Shown: one piece after another, positions 1 to 9,027 of the stretch
How positions within the stretch are numbered: the stretch's first letter is position 1
Layout: the number at the start of each line of letters is the position of its first letter
From: Aurantiochytrium sp. KH105
Lineage: Eukaryota > Sar > Bigyra > Thraustochytrida > Thraustochytriidae
Direction: 5' to 3'
Assembly: GCA_003116975.1 (NCBI GenBank)
Contig: BGKB01000150.1
Location: 62,001 to 126,000, forward strand
DNA: 64,000 bases
Notes under the pieces: generated by a model
What the model was told of the DNA's origin: nothing
The model's database searches: none
Seen by the model: the letters and a program-made list of their open reading frames with translations, nothing else
Translations under genes and position numbers: made by a program

Positions 1-3000
1 CTTGCGAGGGATTCTCACGCCGCATGTTTAGCGGGGCAGGGTCTTGGTCGAACAAAAGTGAGCTCACACCCGAGGCAGCCGAACCAGCGTTTGACGGCGC
101 CGGCATCGTTGAAGATGAGAGAATAATCCCGAATAACTTTGAGCACTTTTCACGGTCCGCCGTGGTAGCCTCCGGAAGCGCCAACGACGGAGCAAATGAA
201 GCGAACCCTTTGCGGCCCAAGGAAGTTGGCAGACCAGCTTTTCGGCGCAAGAGAAAGTCGTTCGAGGGCAATCTGCTCGACGGCTCGGTCACGGCCTCAA
301 AGGCTTTGACGGAAACGGGCGCATGCAGCAAGAGATCCGTCTTGTGCAACGGAGGCGTCGCCCAAGGCGCGATATCGCGGACGGAACGCTCATGTTTTGC
401 AATCCAGGGCGCTGCAGCTGCTGTCTTGTATTTGGATCGCACAAAGTGGTAACGATCGATGACCTGCTGCAGCGAGTGCGGCGTCGCAAGCGGCCGCGAA
501 ACGAGGTGCTGCACAAGGTCCCAGCTAGGTCCAAACACCTCCACGGCGCGCAGCATAGCAACATCTTCCCAAGCCGTCCAGCTCTCGCTATCTCCGACAT
601 CTTCGTCGTTTGCAGATTTTCCCGATTTCTTTTGTGCGCCTTTGAGCCTGGCCTTAACCTTGGGAACCTGGATTCCCCAATCGATCTCCTTGCCCGTTGT
701 CGAAGAGGGCGGAGGGGCCAGACCCGGAGCCTCGTCCTCATCGTCCTGCAGCATTTCCACGTCAACTGTGGAATCGAGCCGCACCACGTCGCTCGGGCCC
801 GTCGACTCGTGAAGCTCAAGGTCAGCCGAGGAGGCGATGCTGCTAGTACGCGCATTCTTTCTCTCGATTTTGCGTTTCTTGATGCCACTCTCATCGTCGA
901 TGCTGGCGCTGCGACGCTTGACAGGCTCAATCTCAAGTGCTGACAGGTCCGTAGACATGGCCACGATGCGCTGCTTCATAAAGCTCACGGCAAATTTAGG
1001 GCGCTGTGGGACACCGGACGTGGCGTGCATCGCCCCGGAGTAACCATTACCCGCCGCCGACGTCTGTGGAGCCTGGAATCCTAGCATGGGCGGCGCGCTG
1101 GGCAGGGCCTCCTCGTGCTGCACCCCCGCAGCGGAACTGGCTTCTGGCTCAAAAGGAGGGCCGTACACATGAGCCGACGCACCAATCACCTTGCTGTCTC
1201 GTTCAAGGTCCACCAACAAACGCTCCATGTTGGCTTGCTTAGAAAGCTCTGGGTCAACCTCGTAAAAGAGCGGCTCGTAGTTGCTCGTTTGATTCAGCCA
1301 TGTCGCATCCGACATGAGTGCCTCGGCAGGTCGAGTGGTGGCGTGACTTGCCAGCGATGCCGAAGATTGAGCGTCGTCCAGCGCAGCACTTTCGTCCGTT
1401 GCCAAGCTCGAGGCAAAAAGATCCTTGCGGAGCCGACGCGTGTCGACAACAAGCAGCGAGCCGCCAAGCCGTGGATCGCTGAACTGTCGCATGTGCTCCG
1501 CAATGGTGCCTGGTTCCCGTAAGAGAGCCCGCTTCACTGGCGGCAACGGATCCTCCAAGGCCCGTTGTAAAACCTCGGCAATGTGCGCGTACGTCTCCGT
1601 CGGCGCGTCGGTAGTTGCAGTCTCTTCATCATCTTCATCTTCCTCCTCATCGTCTTCGTCATCATCATCTTCTTCCTCGAATGAATGGTCTGCGACTTGC
1701 AGGAACCCGCCAAGCAGAGGATTCGCGGAAACCTCTCGGGGGCTCACGGCTCGGAGTGCGCCGTCCAAATCACCGTGCATAAATTCTTCTTCGACAAACG
1801 CATCCGCACCAGCGGTAGTTGGGCTTGCACCTACATCTTGAGCGGTGAAATCGTCGCAATCACGGAGTCCATCCCCGCCAAAGTCGTCGACACCAAGTTC
1901 ACGCTCTTCAAGCACCACGAGGCCTGGGCCCACGGGCCGTGCTGAGCCCAAGGCGGGGGCTGCGTCGCCACCAGCCACAGCAGCAGCCTTTGCCATGGGT
2001 ACCCGTCCCAAGAATTCGTCAATGGCTTGTTTGACGTAGATGTCGAGCGAGTCCTCATTTGTGCGTTTCCGGACCCGCTCCAAGGCAGCGGTCACCTCGC
2101 TCAGTTCCATGACTTTTGGCTGACGCGCTTTTCCTGTCGATCCTTCCGTGGACTCGTCCTCTTGCGAGCCAGCAACATCGCCACCGGTAGGGTTCATATT
2201 AAAGTCGACTTGCAGGTCTTCCACATAGAATGTCTCTTCTGGTTCCCCACGCAGCGCACGTCGTCGCGCGTGTGCAAGCGCAATGGCGTCGATACGGTCG
2301 GTGAGTGGATCGTCATCGGTACCGACGCCAGGCTCATCAAGAACCACAACAGCGCTTAGTAAGCCAAGTCCATGTTCCAATTCCATTTCGGCCCCGAGAA
2401 GCGCGTCCATGTCATTTACACCAGCCATGAGGACGCGAACCTCGGACGAAGCCACAAATTGCCGAATCGCCACTGCCAAAGTACCGGGAGCGCTCGTGCC
2501 TTCAACGCGCAAGTAGCGAATGCGACTCAAGGTCAGCATCGCTTGCGCGGGAAGCAGCAGCGCTGGATCGTGGGCGACCACGAGGATTTTCCGCGTGCCA
2601 AAGTCAAGCGATGCTAAACGCCTTATGACGCCCGGTAAGGACTTGATGACCCCAGAGAGTTCAGGGCGAGGGTTAGATTTGGCATTTAAGCCCACATGCA
2701 GAGCAGACTCGGCGAAAGCGCCTCCGCCCAAGACAGAAACACACACTGATACAACGCCGATATCGGGAAGAATAGAGAGGACTCTTCCCTCTGTTGGCAC
2801 GAGGTTGTTGGTATATTTTTGGCGAAGAGCGAGCTGCATGCTTGAAGCAGGGGTCTTTGGCTTTGTTGATACATTGAGAGCCGCAGACATTGCAGCGTTC
2901 ATGCTGGGCAGAGCCGTGTCAAGAGGAGGTTTCCATGGTTTGAGCGACTCTGCTGCGCCGCCATTGTCGTCGTCCTTGTCCTCGGCAGTTTCACTGTGCT

Positions 3001-6000
3001 TCTTGCTGCGTTCCCATGCGAGAAAGCCGGGCTCGATGCGCTGTAGACCTGCGGCCATTTTGGCTGGTGTGATGCCGTGCGCCCGGAGGACCTCAAGGCT
3101 CGAATCATCCGCAGCACCAGGCGATTCGTAAAGACCCAAATGTGCCGAGCGGATTTGCCACGGGTAGACGGCAATTTGCGGTAGACCCCGCGCAGAGAGA
3201 GCTGCGATCTCATTAGCGACGGCACTCATGGCGAAAGCGCTTCGTTCAGCACGAGGGAACATTGAGTCCGGGTGGCAGCCGACGGAGAAGAGGCACATGC
3301 TATACATGCCAAGATGACGGGTCTTTGTATCTCGATTACCCCGAGGCGTCAGTTTTTGCGTTAATTTGTTGTATGCCGAAAGCAATCGATCCTTGTAGAC
3401 AACCTGAAGAGGCGTAGGTCCAAAGTTCTTTGTCTCTCGGTCGACATCGACATCGTCAATCCCAGTAATATCCTGGGACCGCCTGCAAAGCGTAAATGCC
3501 TGGACGCAGTCACGCCACGCATTTGCAGACTTCTTGGAAGCCCATTGCTTCTCTTTGCTGGAGCTTCCCAAAAATGCAAAGGGGAGAAGGAAGAAGGCAA
3601 TGTTGGTGGCGTTCGCCTTGGCCTCAGCCTCGTTCGCGGTCACGGCCAGGCGCATGGTACTGCGAAGAAGAGGCAGACGCCGTAAAACGACGACCTCTGG
3701 GTCCACTACAGTGCCCTCGTCCTCGTCTCCATTCTCTCCGTCATCATCCTTGGTGCCAACGACGGAAGGGCTTGCAGCGACCCCCTTGGCCTCTGCGTGG
3801 TCCTCATCGGCGTCAGCGTCGGCAGCAGCCTCGGTTTGATCCTTGTCAATATCGACGAGATCCCACACAAGCGTGTGCCATCTTTGACGGCTAAGAGCTG
3901 CCTCGTTCGTGGCAGCCTCCTCCTGGGTGAGAATGGTAACTCCCGGTTGTGGATGACTTGAGGCAGCGTGAACGCGCCGCGTGACTCTGAGTGCGGGACA
4001 ATAGTTGAGCAAATGGAGACGCCACTGAAAAGCGCGAGCTGGCGTTGTGACGATGAGGTGAGGCCCCCAGGCGCCGACCTCCCCGGCGAGAAGGCCAAGA
4101 AAGGCCACGACGACAGCCTCTTTGCCAAGACCGCGATCATCTGCAAGTACGGCGCCAAGCCGTTGTCTGTGCATGGAGGCCAGCCAGTGCAGAGCGACTT
4201 GTTGGTGAGGGAAAAAAGCTTCGAGCGCTGAGGGTGGCATGAGACGAGGAGGCACGCGAATAGGATCCCCCTTGTTCCGTGCCTTGCACACGGCACGAAC
4301 GGCGCGCGCAAGCGCTGCAAACGCCTTGACGCGTGCAGTGAGATCCTTTTGCGGAATAATAGGCAGCTTCTCAGCGAGACCGCGAATGCTGCGGCCCATC
4401 TCCTCTTCGTCAACATCCGAGGCGACCTCTTCCTCCTCCTCGTCCTCCTCCTTGTCGTCAATGTCGTCTGCCTCCTCGTCCTCTTGATCCACGTGTTTAG
4501 CTTCATTCATTTCAGTGTCGTCATCGACGACTTTGGCGTGGTTACCTTTTCTTGCACTCTTTCCGTTCGCGTTAGCGCTATCTTGGGGTGTTGCAACGTC
4601 TGAGGATCTGTCTGCCATTTTCTCGTCCTCCTCGTCTTCTTCATCTTCGGCGTCAACAGGTTCGGTGCCGGGTCGCAGACCACGTTTGACACGAGCGGTC
4701 ATACGTCGAGGGCGCATAGCGTCTGCCACAACATCTTCAACGGGCCTTTCCAGGTCGCGGGACAGCAAATACAATTCCGTGGCACCAAGATTATCCCCAT
4801 CCGGAAATAAACGCTCCTGCTCGGCAATGGACGCCTCGTCATCTGCCCAAAGGTCTGTTTCTTGTGGGCTACCTTTTGCGTTGTCAATATCCTGCTCGGG
4901 TTCATAATCGTCGTCGCCCTTCTCGTCGTCGTCGACAGCCATGAGTTTTGCGATACTATTGTGTGCGGCACGTGTTGCTCGATTGTCTTCCTCCTCAAGC
5001 TCGCCATTCGTTTCACCCTCGCTAACCTCATCCGCTTTCCCGGCAGAGTCGTCCACGGGTTGCGTGTGAGCAGGGGGCCAAGGCTGAAGCCAGCTCGAGG
5101 AAGACGAAGAAGAAGAAGAAGAAGAAGAGATGGCTGACGCGATGGCGAGTGAGGCTGCGTGGTACTTCCGCGCGCGCGTCTCAATGTCTGCCTCTGTTTG
5201 CACCAGCTCTGCAAGTTTTTCGTCGATGGGTTCATCGGCTTCGGAGTGAAGTACTTCCAACGCGGCCTCCCCTCGTGGGCCTGATCCATCTACTTTCTCG
5301 GTACGGTCTGGCACATAGCGAATGCGGTCAAAGTCAAGTACTTGTTTGGTCACGGGCCGTTTTGATTCACGGGCGTTGCGGAGCGTGGCATCCCAAAAGC
5401 GGCACACATGCGTGGCCACAAGGTCACTAATTGACTTGTGGCGCTCTTCGAGTCGTTTGGCGGCAAGCTCGCGCGCGATTTGGCGCTCCGCGTGCTGTAC
5501 CTTGGCCGCGTACGCAAGTCGCGAGGTGACGCTTCCTTTAAATTTGCGTTCCTCAATAAAGTCAGTTGCCATCCACATCATCTCTTCCAAGACCGTGTCC
5601 CAATGCGAGCGTGTCCGTGGTGCTTCCGGCTGGATAATCATGGCTGTGCCGAGGCTCGCGCGGAGCTTGGCGACGCGGGCAACGTGCACCTCGCGTTGAG
5701 CCATAAGCGCCTTGCGCTTCGAGAGAAAGTCGAGCAATTTGGCATTCATTTTGCGCTGACGTGCGGCAAGGGGTTTCTTCTCTTGCCTCTTGCGCTTGAC
5801 GCCGGCGGTCTGGGCGCTGGCGCTGAGAGCCGAGACGGTGCTACCGCTGCGCTGTTTGTTCGTCACAACCCCTCCAGCAGAAGCGGCGAGATGTCCTCCG
5901 CCCCCTGCAGCGGCAGCGGCCGTCGCAGAGGCAGAACCGGCGGCATTGGCCGTGCCAGCTCTCGCGCCACCGCCGCCACTCCCTGTGGCAGCAGACGTGG

Positions 6001-6178
6001 CGCCAGCCGCAGCATTGCTCTTCTTCTTTGACGCAGACGAAGCTGACTGCTGCGAGGACAAGGACATTTTCCGCTTCATCTTGCTCGCGCTTGCCTTTTT
6101 GCTGGCCGCGCTCTTCGTCGAGGCCTGCGAGGCGGACTCGCGGGCCCCCGACCTGCCATCCGCGCCGGGCGCCGGCAT
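1..6178 (-). CDS. EP400: EP400/EAF1-like chromatin protein with degenerate SNF2 ATPase, C-terminal end outside window
   Basis: One frame stays open from the ATG at 6178 to the window edge, at least 2059 codons with no intron. A low-complexity basic N-terminus precedes an HSA domain (residues about 188-270, with SHWDTVLEEMMWMATDF), the module that recruits actin and Arp4 in EP400, SWR1 and EAF1. Long acidic tracts follow. A SNF2-like body starts near residue 650 (PHQQVALHWLASM, then GAWGPHLIV). Its ATPase motifs are altered: Walker A reads DDRGLGKEAV instead of DExGLGKT, the DEAH-box position reads VWDLVD, and the TGTPLQN position reads VTANEAE. A C-terminal helicase-like lobe (about 1180-1320, with RYLRVEGTS and DRIDAIALAHARRRA) also lacks the usual motifs. 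A SANT/Myb-like domain (about 1865-1915, ESWTAWEDVAMLRAVEVFG) comes near the C-terminus. HSA-SNF2-SANT is the EP400/Domino order, and yeast EAF1 has HSA-SANT only. Inferred role: scaffold of a NuA4/TIP60-type acetyltransferase complex, probably without remodelling activity. It is transcribed divergently from the 7540 gene. Confidence 0.82.
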   Translation of the reverse strand, partial: MPAPGADGRSGARESASQASTKSAASKKASASKMKRKMSLSSQQSASSASKKKSNAAAGATSAATGSGGGGARAGTANAAGSASATAAAAAGGGGHLAASAGGVVTNKQRSGSTVSALSASAQTAGVKRKRQEKKPLAARQRKMNAKLLDFLSKRKALMAQREVHVARVAKLRASLGTAMIIQPEAPRTRSHWDTVLEEMMWMATDFIEERKFKGSVTSRLAYAAKVQHAERQIARELAAKRLEERHKSISDLVATHVCRFWDATLRNARESKRPVTKQVLDFDRIRYVPDRTEKVDGSGPRGEAALEVLHSEADEPIDEKLAELVQTEADIETRARKYHAASLAIASAISSSSSSSSSSSSWLQPWPPAHTQPVDDSAGKADEVSEGETNGELEEEDNRATRAAHNSIAKLMAVDDDEKGDDDYEPEQDIDNAKGSPQETDLWADDEASIAEQERLFPDGDNLGATELYLLSRDLERPVEDVVADAMRPRRMTARVKRGLRPGTEPVDAEDEEDEEDEKMADRSSDVATPQDSANANGKSARKGNHAKVVDDDTEMNEAKHVDQEDEEADDIDDKEEDEEEEEVASDVDEEEMGRSIRGLAEKLPIIPQKDLTARVKAFAALARAVRAVCKARNKGDPIRVPPRLMPPSALEAFFPHQQVALHWLASMHRQRLGAVLADDRGLGKEAVVVAFLGLLAGEVGAWGPHLIVTTPARAFQWRLHLLNYCPALRVTRRVHAASSHPQPGVTILTQEEAATNEAALSRQRWHTLVWDLVDIDKDQTEAAADADADEDHAEAKGVAASPSVVGTKDDDGENGDEDEGTVVDPEVVVLRRLPLLRSTMRLAVTANEAEAKANATNIAFFLLPFAFLGSSSKEKQWASKKSANAWRDCVQAFTLCRRSQDITGIDDVDVDRETKNFGPTPLQVVYKDRLLSAYNKLTQKLTPRGNRDTKTRHLGMYSMCLFSVGCHPDSMFPRAERSAFAMSAVANEIAALSARGLPQIAVYPWQIRSAHLGLYESPGAADDSSLEVLRAHGITPAKMAAGLQRIEPGFLAWERSKKHSETAEDKDDDNGGAAESLKPWKPPLDTALPSMNAAMSAALNVSTKPKTPASSMQLALRQKYTNNLVPTEGRVLSILPDIGVVSVCVSVLGGGAFAESALHVGLNAKSNPRPELSGVIKSLPGVIRRLASLDFGTRKILVVAHDPALLLPAQAMLTLSRIRYLRVEGTSAPGTLAVAIRQFVASSEVRVLMAGVNDMDALLGAEMELEHGLGLLSAVVVLDEPGVGTDDDPLTDRIDAIALAHARRRALRGEPEETFYVEDLQVDFNMNPTGGDVAGSQEDESTEGSTGKARQPKVMELSEVTAALERVRKRTNEDSLDIYVKQAIDEFLGRVPMAKAAAVAGGDAAPALGSARPVGPGLVVLEERELGVDDFGGDGLRDCDDFTAQDVGASPTTAGADAFVEEEFMHGDLDGALRAVSPREVSANPLLGGFLQVADHSFEEEDDDDEDDEEEDEDDEETATTDAPTETYAHIAEVLQRALEDPLPPVKRALLREPGTIAEHMRQFSDPRLGGSLLVVDTRRLRKDLFASSLATDESAALDDAQSSASLASHATTRPAEALMSDATWLNQTSNYEPLFYEVDPELSKQANMERLLVDLERDSKVIGASAHVYGPPFEPEASSAAGVQHEEALPSAPPMLGFQAPQTSAAGNGYSGAMHATSGVPQRPKFAVSFMKQRIVAMSTDLSALEIEPVKRRSASIDDESGIKKRKIERKNARTSSIASSADLELHESTGPSDVVRLDSTVDVEMLQDDEDEAPGLAPPPSSTTGKEIDWGIQVPKVKARLKGAQKKSGKSANDEDVGDSESWTAWEDVAMLRAVEVFGPSWDLVQHLVSRPLATPHSLQQVIDRYHFVRSKYKTAAAAPWIAKHERSVRDIAPWATPPLHKTDLLLHAPVSVKAFEAVTEPSSRLPSNDFLLRRKAGLPTSLGRKGFASFAPSLALPEATTADREKCSKLFGIILSSSTMPAPSNAGSAASGVSSLLFDQDPAPLNMRRENPSQ

Positions 6179-7539
6179 CTCCGCTCGCGCACGACGCGCG
6201 CAGCGCCTCCAACGTTCTCGCTAGCTATCGCTCGCCTTGCCTTCTCCTGCCTAATCTCGCCCTTGCCTGGCCTTGATTTCTCGACTCGTCGGTCTATCCG
6301 CGCTTCTTCGAGGGCCTCCCGCGCGCGCCCTCTCCCATGGACCGCGCGCACGGCCGCCCCGCGCTCGGCCGCGCTCTCGAGCGCGGAGCGAGCGCCGGGC
6401 GCGACGGCGAGCGCCCCCGAGCGGCAGGCTCGGCTCGACTCGACTCGAGGAGGGAGGGAGCTAGATAGATCGGCCAAAAAATTCAAAACAGCCCGCGCCG
6501 CCGCCGCGCCGCGCCGCGCCCCGCCGCGCCGCCCGCCAAGCGCGCAGCGCAGCGCCGCTCGCAGCGCCCGCGCCGCCCGCCGCGCCGCCCGCCAAGCGCC
6601 GCTCGCCGAGCGCGGGCTGGGCTCGCCTCGGCCGGCAGTTTGGATTTGATTGCCTTTTTTTGCCTCCTCCCTTTCCTCGCTTTCCTCTTCTTTTTTTCTT
6701 TTTTTTCTTCTTCTTCTTCGCCGCCCGAACCGGCCTATTTCGAGAACAAGGGGGCTATCGCGGATAGGGGCCCCCGAGACCCAGATCGCCGTCGCCGCCG
6801 ACGAGGACGAGGATGAGGACGAGGACGTGCTTCGTCGTGGGGTGAGCTTGGGTGGAAAGTCGGGGCAGGAGCAGCTGCAGCTACGAGGATTGACTTTGGA
6901 TTTGGGCCTAGGCTTGTGCGTGGCCCCGCAAATCTGTCTGAGACAGCGGAAAAATTTTTAGTGCTATGAGAAAGGTGGAGAGGCCTACGCGAGCGAACAC
7001 AACAAACTACAAAGGCGAAGTCAAGGCGGCAAGTGCGACCTCGAGAAGCCATCACGATCACCTTGGTATGACGAAGCACCCCCCAAAAAGGTCTTCGGCT
7101 ACGGAGTGAAGGATCGCCGCGTACTCTGGCAGCTTTCAAGGTGGTTGCTTGGGTGCTTGGCACTTGAGGTTGCTTCGTCAATCAACCAAAATCAAAACTG
7201 CCTACAGAGATCGCCCGCGAGCGAGCTCTCGCGGGCGCGACGGAGCGGGCGTGAAGAAGCAGCCGTGAGCGGTAGCGACGTAACGCGACGCGACGCGCTA
7301 GCGATCTCGCTCGGCGCTTCTGCTCGCGCTTGCGCAGAGAGCAGAGCAGGCGGAAGCGCAGTAAAAGGAGTCGTCGGGATCGTATCCTGTTGCCTCATCT
7401 TCTCTTCGTTTCATCCTGAGACTTGGTGGGCCTGCCGCTTCGTCCCCGCTTCGTCGGCCGCCGCGTGTAGAGCTAAAACGCCACGGGTGCTCTGGCCGGC
7501 GTGACGCGACGTGCTTCATAGCTTGCTGCGCAAGTCGTC
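6179..7539. other. Intergenic region between divergent genes
   Basis: This 1.36-kb stretch separates the divergent EP400-like and ubiquitin-like genes. It contains very GC-rich, purine/pyrimidine-skewed low-complexity DNA around 6340-6640 and a T-rich run near 6650-6720. I see no convincing coding sequence. It presumably holds both promoters and 5' leaders. Confidence 0.5.
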
Positions 7540-8103
7540 ATGACTTCGCCTTCCATGCATGCATTGACGGTGAAAACGAGGCTGCAAGGCACCAGGGATA
7601 GGCTCGCCATGCCCTCCTCGGCCATGAATGTATGGATCGCGGGGTGTGACGGCGGCCTTCACGCAGCAACCTCGAGGCCAAATATTGACACGGTGCTCAC
7701 GATCGCTTCAAAGTCGCACGTCGAAACAAGAGACTGTTTTTTCACTTGTAATGGGAGACCTCTTCGACCTGCTCTAACTCTTGCGGACAATGGTATTCGC
7801 AAGGGCGACACGATCGAAGTTCACAGACGTCTTCGAGGAGGACTTGACATCGTCCTTTCTGTTCTTATTGGCATAGCGGTCGTGCTAGGGCTCATTGCAT
7901 TGTATTATATTCTACCCAAGATCGTGGCCTGTCTGGGATGGTTCTGGCGCAACGTTCTCGCGCCACCTCTCTTTTGCCTCTATGACTATATCTTTACACC
8001 CATTGGTCATTGCATGCGAGACTGTGTCTTTTCTACAAAGGAAGCCTGCTGCGACTGCTGCGATTCTTGTGATGTCTGTTGCAACCCCTACAAGCGCGTA
8101 TAA
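7540..8103 (+). CDS. Ubiquitin-like domain protein with membrane segment and Cys-rich tail
   Basis: 187 residues from the ATG at 7540. Residues about 29-101 form a ubiquitin-like beta-grasp domain. Its last 32 residues align without gaps to the end of ubiquitin, keeping the positions equivalent to G47, L50, T55, L56, D58, I61, K63 and T66 and ending in RLRGG (97-101). The equivalents of K48 (Arg) and I44 (Thr) are changed. The chain then continues directly into a strong membrane segment (about 102-126, LDIVLSVLIGIAVVLGLIAL), a second hydrophobic stretch (about 133-157) and a Cys-rich tail (ACCDCCDSCDVCCNPY) suited to palmitoylation or metal binding. It could be a membrane-tethered ubiquitin-like protein, or a precursor cleaved after GG. 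Ubiquitin-fold homology is seen directly; processing and role are inference. An alternative start is M24 or M29. Confidence 0.7.
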   Translation: MTSPSMHALTVKTRLQGTRDRLAMPSSAMNVWIAGCDGGLHAATSRPNIDTVLTIASKSHVETRDCFFTCNGRPLRPALTLADNGIRKGDTIEVHRRLRGGLDIVLSVLIGIAVVLGLIALYYILPKIVACLGWFWRNVLAPPLFCLYDYIFTPIGHCMRDCVFSTKEACCDCCDSCDVCCNPYKRV

Positions 8104-8659
8104 GTCTTTCCTCGATCAACAGGTGATTCGATGTGGCCAGGAGCACTGTCCATCACTTCATCACCTCGACTTGCGACGTTGGCGAGCTCGTCGGCGAGCC
8201 GATTTGTAGCTGGTACAAGAGCACGGTATTCTGCGTGGTTGAGACATGGACCTCTGTTTATTTGTCTTGCTCAAGAAACAATCAATCAAGTCAGAGCACC
8301 ATCGCACAAAAAAAAAAACGATCTTGGCCGAAAGCAGGTCTAGCGCTTGAATCCTATGCAAGTAGAAGATAGCCCTACCATATCCTCCCTCTTCCTTCCC
8401 ATCCCACCCTTCAAAAAACCAACAACAAAAGAATCTGTGTCCCTCTTTCTGAAGTTGTGATTCCACACGCGAAATAAAAAAGTTGCCGTTAAAAAAAAAA
8501 GGCCTCCGAGGCCGAGTCCCATCGGCGATGCAGAAGCCAGGCGGTGAAGGTCCCATCAATCCCGAAAGGAAAAGCTTGTGAGCGTGCGTATTGTGCGCGA
8601 GGGGACAAACGCGCGCGCGTGACTAATTGACTCTTGACGATTTACTTGGATCAGGGGCG
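8104..8659. other. Intergenic region
   Basis: This 556-base stretch between two co-directional genes includes A-rich runs near 8309 and 8490 and a short alternating CG run near 8611. A TTG-initiated extension of the downstream frame (8627) was ignored in favour of the ATG at 8660. No other gene is evident. Confidence 0.4.
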
Positions 8660-8984
8660 ATGGGAGATCCGACGTCAAACGCAACGGCAACGGCGGAGGA
8701 AAAGGACTCTGCAGCGGTTGAGCCAGCTGTGCCTGGGAACGCCAAGACGCAAGCCCCGGTTTCTGGCATAGACGAAGCGTCGCGACGCGACGATGAGTCT
8801 GAAACGTCCGAGTCATCTAGTGAGGATGATGGCGAAGCCTCTGTCCTCAATCAAGAAGAGGAGGCGAAGATCTTTCGAGTTGAAGAGGCGCAGCTTGAAG
8901 AGTACGTTTCCATGTCTTGCCCGTCCTCGCAATCGCAAACACTCTTTTGCATCAGAACAAGAAGACTCACGCCTTTGATTCATG

Positions 8985-9027
<43 letters not shown>

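Noticed and set aside
23-5556. Many open frames on the plus strand inside the first 6 kb
   Set aside because: They are shadows of the single minus-strand EP400-like frame, which has recognisable HSA and SANT domains.
8627-8659. TTG-initiated extension of the PKA regulatory frame
   Set aside because: Non-ATG start. The ATG at 8660 gives a sensible N-terminus.
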